Part shown: one piece after another, positions 32,037-37,314 of the stretch
Position numbering within the stretch: position 1 is the first letter of the stretch
Layout of the letters: every line of letters starts with the position of its first letter
From: Deltaproteobacteria bacterium
GTDB taxonomy: Bacteria; SAR324; NAC60-12
Length of the DNA stretch: 37,314 bases
NCBI GenBank assembly: GCA_002726945.1
Contig: PBTB01000106.1
Location: 1 to 37,314 of the forward strand
Direction of reading: 5' to 3'
Translations under genes and position numbers: made by a program
The notes under the pieces: model-generated
The model's database searches: none
What the model was told of the DNA's origin: nothing
What the model saw: only the letters and a program-made list of their open reading frames with translations

Positions 32037-32745
32037 AAATGCTCCGGAACTCTGGCTTCAGTCGCAAACCAGCGACCTGCTGGAAACCATCATCCTGCTG
32101 CTGGATCGTCTGCATTGCCCCCCCTTTGAGTTGAGTTGGCTGCATGCCAAAATCGGGCAGAACTACCGAACGTTGCTGCTGGAACTGGAACGGGTGCTGC
32201 TGGAAATCTGGGAGTCCACTCAAAACAAAAAAATCGTGGAACTGGAGGATTCCCTGCAACTCTGGTTTCAGGACCAGCTTCGACAGGAAAACGGACTGTT
32301 CCGACAGTACCAACGGTTGTACGAGGCCCTGGAGAACTGGAGCCACACTCCGGAATCACAAGGTCAGGGCCTGCAGGGTTGGTTCGATTTCCAGCTCAAC
32401 GCGCTCATTCATGAACCCAACCTGCTCGTCCGCAAAGCGCAGGAGGCACAAGTGTCCATCGAGGAACTGGAGGTCTTGTCCGGCAAGGCACTCGCGTGGG
32501 TGCAGCCCGTGGCTTCAGAAGCACCGCACGACCTGCTCGACGAATTTTTCACCCTGCTCCGTCCCTTCACCAAAACCCACCCGGAACTCCTGCAACCGTC
32601 TCCCACTTCCCGGAACGCCCCACGGCACGATCAGTTCCACACCGCCCTCAACGCTCAGGACGACTGGGAATCCTCCGGGATCGAACTGGCGAAATGGCTT
32701 CGCGAGGCTCCGCGGCTTCCGTCCGCGAGAGTGCGGGATGCCTGA
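32029..32745 (+). CDS. Hypothetical protein
   Basis: ATG start (MAENAPELWLQSQTSDLLETIILLLDRLHC) overlapping the mfd stop by 8 nt. Confidence 0.55.
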
Positions 32746-32862
32746 CAAGGCGGAGGGGGTCGGATTGTTGAGGATTGCGCGTTCCTGGAACCTCTCACCT
32801 GAACAGTTATGGCTGACTGAGGAAAAACGGCTGAAGTCGTTTAGTCGCCAGTTGCACAAGCC

Positions 32863-33861
<999 letters not shown>

Positions 33862-33899
33862 GGGTTTTTCGATTTTCGGTTGTCGGCTTTTAGGGCTGA

Positions 33900-34478
33900 T
33901 CACTCTCCGTAGAGACTCTCTTTGAAATGCCTTCGGCACATCGAGACATAAGAGTCGTTGCCACCAATCTGGACTTGTGCCCCGGCGCGGGCGGGATTGC
34001 CCTGCTCGTCCAGCCGAACCACCATCGTCGCCTTGCTCCCGCAGTGGCAGATGGTCTTGATCTCGCACAATTCATCGGCCCACGCAAGCAGATGACGGCT
34101 GCCCTCAAACAACTCCCCCTGAAAGTCGGTGCGCAATCCGTAGGCGAGGACTGGAATTTTCCGCTGGTCCACGACCTCGCTGAGTTGGAACACCTGCGCT
34201 TGCGTTAGAAACTGAGCCTCGTCAACCAAAACGCAGTGCAACAGCTGCTCCGCCACTCGGGAATCCGCCAATTCTAGCAGATTCTGTTCCGGAGTGAAAT
34301 TCTCTGCAGCCATTTCCAGCCCGATCCGGGAATGGATGCGGGCGCCGTGGCGGTCGTCAATGCACGGTTTGAGGACGAGCGTGTTCATCCCGCGCTCGCG
34401 GTAGTTGTAGGAGGACTGCAAGAGGGTGGTGGTCTTCCCCGCGTTCATCGCGGAGTAGTAGAAGTAGAGCTTGGCCAT
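33900..34478 (-). CDS. tdk: Thymidine kinase
   Basis: [77 protein letters not shown]. Confidence 0.97.
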   Translation of the reverse strand: MAKLYFYYSAMNAGKTTTLLQSSYNYRERGMNTLVLKPCIDDRHGARIHSRIGLEMAAENFTPEQNLLELADSRVAEQLLHCVLVDEAQFLTQAQVFQLSEVVDQRKIPVLAYGLRTDFQGELFEGSRHLLAWADELCEIKTICHCGSKATMVVRLDEQGNPARAGAQVQIGGNDSYVSMCRRHFKESLYGE

Positions 34479-34741
34479 TTTGGGCAGATACGCTTCGCCC
34501 CCCGGAAGGCCGGGGTCCGGGCATGGAAGTTGCTGAGGCTTAAGTAAAGCCCTGGGGAGCAGTATCCATCTGCCTGAATTCATCCGATGAATCCATGAAG
34601 TGAGCCCCACAGACCATCGCAAAGTCCCGGACTCGTCCATTTCACCCCAGAGCAGATACTACTCTAGCCGCACTCTCCTGTAACATTCAAGCAGCTTTCC
34701 GAAATATCCAGCGACGGACCCGTCTGGGAGGGATGTGCCTG

Positions 34742-36007
34742 CTAAGTTGACTCCACCAAAATCGCCCGGAAGTCGTTGACATTCGTCAGGCTTGGGCCAG
34801 AAACCACCAGTCCGTTCACCTGCTGAAAAAACGAATAGGCATCATTGCGGCTTAGGAACTCGGCAGGCGAGAGGCCCAGGGATTCCGCCTGTGAAAAAGT
34901 TTCCGGAGTGTAGATGGCTCCGGCGTTGTCCTCGGACCCGTCAATGCCGTCAGTGTCGCAGGCAAGCGCGGAAACTCCGGGCAGGCCGCGCAAGTCGTCC
35001 AGCAAGGCCAGCACGAATTCCGAGTTGCACCCGCCCTTGCCGGAGCCGCGCACGGTGACGGTGGTTTCACCCCCGGAAAGGATCACTGCCGGAGGCACGA
35101 CGGGCTGCTGATGCGTCTGGATCTGACGGGCAATGGCCGCATGAACTTTTGCCACTTCACGGGTTTCGCCTTCCATGCGGTCGCTGAGGATCAATGGCGT
35201 GAAGCCTGCCTCCCGGACTTGTGCAGCGACGGCTTCGAGCATCTGCTGCGGCACGGCAATCAGCTTCGCCTCGGCGTTTGATAAGCGGAGGTCCCCGGGC
35301 TTGGGTGTTTCGTCCCCGGACTGTTCCAAATGGACACGAACGGCCTCCGGAACGGCAATGGCATATTTCTCCAGCACCGCCCGTGCTTCGTCAAAGGTGG
35401 ATGGATCCGGAACGGTCGGCCCGGAGGCAATCACGGAAAGCTCGTCTCCGGGAACATCCGAAATCACCAGCGTCAGCACCCGCGCCGGATGGCAAGCAGC
35501 AGCGAGGCGTCCACCCTTGATCGTGGAGAGATGCTTGCGGACGCAGTTCATCTCGTGGATTGTGGCTCCGGAGCGCAGCAGTTCCCGATTGACGGATTGC
35601 TTGTCCTCCAACGTCAACCCCGGCGCAGGTAAGGCGAGCAACGCCGAACCGCCTCCGGAGATCAGACACAGCACCAGATCGTCCGCAGTCAGTCCTTGCA
35701 CCAACTCCAACATCCGCTCTGCGGCCTGCCGTCCCGCTTCGTCCGGAACCGGATGAGCCGCCTCCACGATCTCGATGCGCTCACAGGGAACGGCGTGGCC
35801 GTAGCGCGTCAGTACCAGCCCTTCAAGGTCTCCGGGCCAGTGCTGCTCCACGGCACGTGCCATCGCTGCGGACGCCTTCCCGGCACCAATCACCAGCGTG
35901 CGACCCTTGGGTGGTTCCGGAAGATTAGGCGGCACACACTGTGCGGGCTGCGTACTGGCGACCGCCGTTTCAAAGAGGGAATGCAGGAATGCAGTGGGCG
36001 AGGTCAT
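34742..36007 (-). CDS. Glycerate 2-kinase (MOFRL-domain type)
   Basis: LVIGAGKASAAMARAVEQHW; LISGGGSALLALPAPGLTLEDK; ISDVPGDELSVIASGPTVPDPSTF; LSGGETTVTVRGSGKGGCNSEFVLALL; DTDGIDGSEDNAGA. Confidence 0.93.
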   Translation of the reverse strand: MTSPTAFLHSLFETAVASTQPAQCVPPNLPEPPKGRTLVIGAGKASAAMARAVEQHWPGDLEGLVLTRYGHAVPCERIEIVEAAHPVPDEAGRQAAERMLELVQGLTADDLVLCLISGGGSALLALPAPGLTLEDKQSVNRELLRSGATIHEMNCVRKHLSTIKGGRLAAACHPARVLTLVISDVPGDELSVIASGPTVPDPSTFDEARAVLEKYAIAVPEAVRVHLEQSGDETPKPGDLRLSNAEAKLIAVPQQMLEAVAAQVREAGFTPLILSDRMEGETREVAKVHAAIARQIQTHQQPVVPPAVILSGGETTVTVRGSGKGGCNSEFVLALLDDLRGLPGVSALACDTDGIDGSEDNAGAIYTPETFSQAESLGLSPAEFLSRNDAYSFFQQVNGLVVSGPSLTNVNDFRAILVEST

Positions 36008-36315
36008 GCAGCTGCTTCCGTGGCTTCCAGCTTCAGATAACCCCAATCGAAAAACTGGTGTTGCCAAGTTGGATCATTGCGGAAGGCGAGGAAAAACAGA
36101 TACTCTGGAGCCAAGTCCAACCCGTTTCCCCAGCAAATCGTGTAGCCGTCCGTTCGGAAATCCCGGAATTTGACGGAATCGCTTAGTTCCCGGAACACCG
36201 ACCGCCGATCGTTTGTGATTGTGTCCTCCAAATCTGCTACGCCCACCAGATTGTTGCTGAACTTCAGACGGATACGGTAGTCGCCCAAGTGTTTAGCCGT
36301 CTTGATGGAAATCAT
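36004..36315 (-). CDS. DUF2442 domain protein
   Basis: YRIRLKFSNNLVGVADLEDTI...FRDFRTDGYTICWGNGLDLAPEYLF pattern. Confidence 0.85.
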   Translation of the reverse strand: MISIKTAKHLGDYRIRLKFSNNLVGVADLEDTITNDRRSVFRELSDSVKFRDFRTDGYTICWGNGLDLAPEYLFFLAFRNDPTWQHQFFDWGYLKLEATEAAA

Positions 36316-36342
36316 CGTTACGTTCAGGCTAGTGGTTGAATT

Positions 36343-36582
36343 TTATGGAACCGCCCGGATTCCCGCAGGCTGTTCCAGTGCAAGCAGTTCCTCTTGGTGT
36401 TCCTGCCCCCACTCCACAACCAAGCTCAGGGCTTTTGCAGGGAGTTTCCCTTCCATCACACCAAGATTCTCAATCAGAATAGCAGCTTGGTACTCGTTGT
36501 ACTGGACATGAAAATTCGGCGGATTATGCTCATTGAAGTACATCTGGATGACCATTCCCAGAAAACGACTGATTTCCGGCAT
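36343..36582 (-). CDS. DUF4160 domain protein
   Basis: MPEISRFLGMVIQMYFNEHNPPNFHVQYNEYQAAILIENLGVMEGKLPAKALSLVVEWGQEHQEEL pattern. Confidence 0.9.
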   Translation of the reverse strand: MPEISRFLGMVIQMYFNEHNPPNFHVQYNEYQAAILIENLGVMEGKLPAKALSLVVEWGQEHQEELLALEQPAGIRAVP

Positions 36583-37314
36583 TCATCCCCTCAGTCGTTC
36601 GGCAAGGTACAGCGCCGGATGGATCACTCGCAACGGCAGTCCAGCAGCACGGATGCCCGCACGGATTTGGTAAAGACAGCCCGGATTGCCCGTCACCAGC
36701 GTGGTCGCCTGCGGGTTGGCTTGCAAGGTTTCCCGCACTGAAGCCATTTTACGCTCCAGCACGGCACTGGACAAGTCGGGATGCACCAAGTTGTAGATTC
36801 CCGCAGAGCCACAGCACCAATTCGACTCGGTGAGCGGAACCAGCGTGACCCCCGGCAGGCTGTTGACCAGTGCTCGCGGGTGATCATCCACCTGCTGGGC
36901 ATGCATCAGGTGGCAAGGGGCATCATACAGCACCACATTTTCATCGGTTCGCCAGTTCAGCCGCTGGATTGGCTTCAGATGCCGGGAGAGGAATTCAAGG
37001 ATGTCCACAATCCGGCCTTCGATGGCGTTCCAATTCCTGGAATAGCCAGAATGGTTTTGCGGAAACAGGTGATGGAACTCCCGGAGTTGGGCACTGCATC
37101 CGGCGGCGTTGGTGATGATTGCCTCAAACTCGCGTTCCTCAAACGCATCCAGATTATTGAGGGCCAAACCACGGGCCGTCTTGCGGTCGCCGCTGTGAAC
37201 GTGGAGTGCTCCACAACAGCCTTGCTTGCCGGGAACCACCACTGTATAGCCGATACCCCGCAGCAGCTTCAGCGTTGCTTCGTGGATCGCCGCCTCCGAG
37301 ACATCCATGATGCA
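36583..37314 (-). CDS. glcF: Glycolate oxidase iron-sulfur subunit, C-terminal part (truncated by window edge)
   Basis: Paired CCG domains: GKQGCCGALHVHSGD...NAAGCSAQLREF...YDAPCHLMHAQQV...ESNWCCGSAGIYNL...TGNPGCLYQI. Confidence 0.88.
   Translation of the reverse strand, partial: CIMDVSEAAIHEATLKLLRGIGYTVVVPGKQGCCGALHVHSGDRKTARGLALNNLDAFEEREFEAIITNAAGCSAQLREFHHLFPQNHSGYSRNWNAIEGRIVDILEFLSRHLKPIQRLNWRTDENVVLYDAPCHLMHAQQVDDHPRALVNSLPGVTLVPLTESNWCCGSAGIYNLVHPDLSSAVLERKMASVRETLQANPQATTLVTGNPGCLYQIRAGIRAAGLPLRVIHPALYLAERLRG

Noticed and set aside
34480-34741. Intergenic gap between tdk and glycerate kinase considered for an RNA gene
   Set aside because: No tRNA cloverleaf, clear terminator or known riboswitch pattern seen by eye.

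Overview
GC-rich bacterial chromosomal window made mostly of compact housekeeping blocks: ybeY-rsmH-TAXI-mutM, leuD/leuC, a surA-like gene, sohB, an MFS transporter, a fadA-like thiolase, mfd, asd, tdk, glycerate kinase and glcF. Several accessory islands interrupt them. The main accessory candidate is an AT-rich co-directional run (about 9.3-15.0 kb): one beta-barrel-like protein, four uncharacterised lipoproteins and one HEAT-repeat lipoprotein, most of them translationally coupled. A 116-bp MITE-like insertion (14-bp perfect inverted repeats, 5-bp TGATA target duplication) sits inside this run. Other observations: an IS1-like element entering at the left edge and a decayed relic of a related element at 21.1 kb; a strongly structured stretch (three hairpins in about 100 nt) between surA and leuC that could be an IS605/TnpB right-end or omega-RNA relic; a secreted 31-repeat MORN protein beside two tandem paralogous mini-lipoproteins; REP-like and heptamer repeats absorbed into a coding sequence; a Uma2-like gene between leuC and leuD; and a DUF4160/DUF2442 pair coupled to glycerate kinase. 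No CRISPR array, rRNA or tRNA was recognised. All family calls come from reading the sequence by eye; no database search was run.
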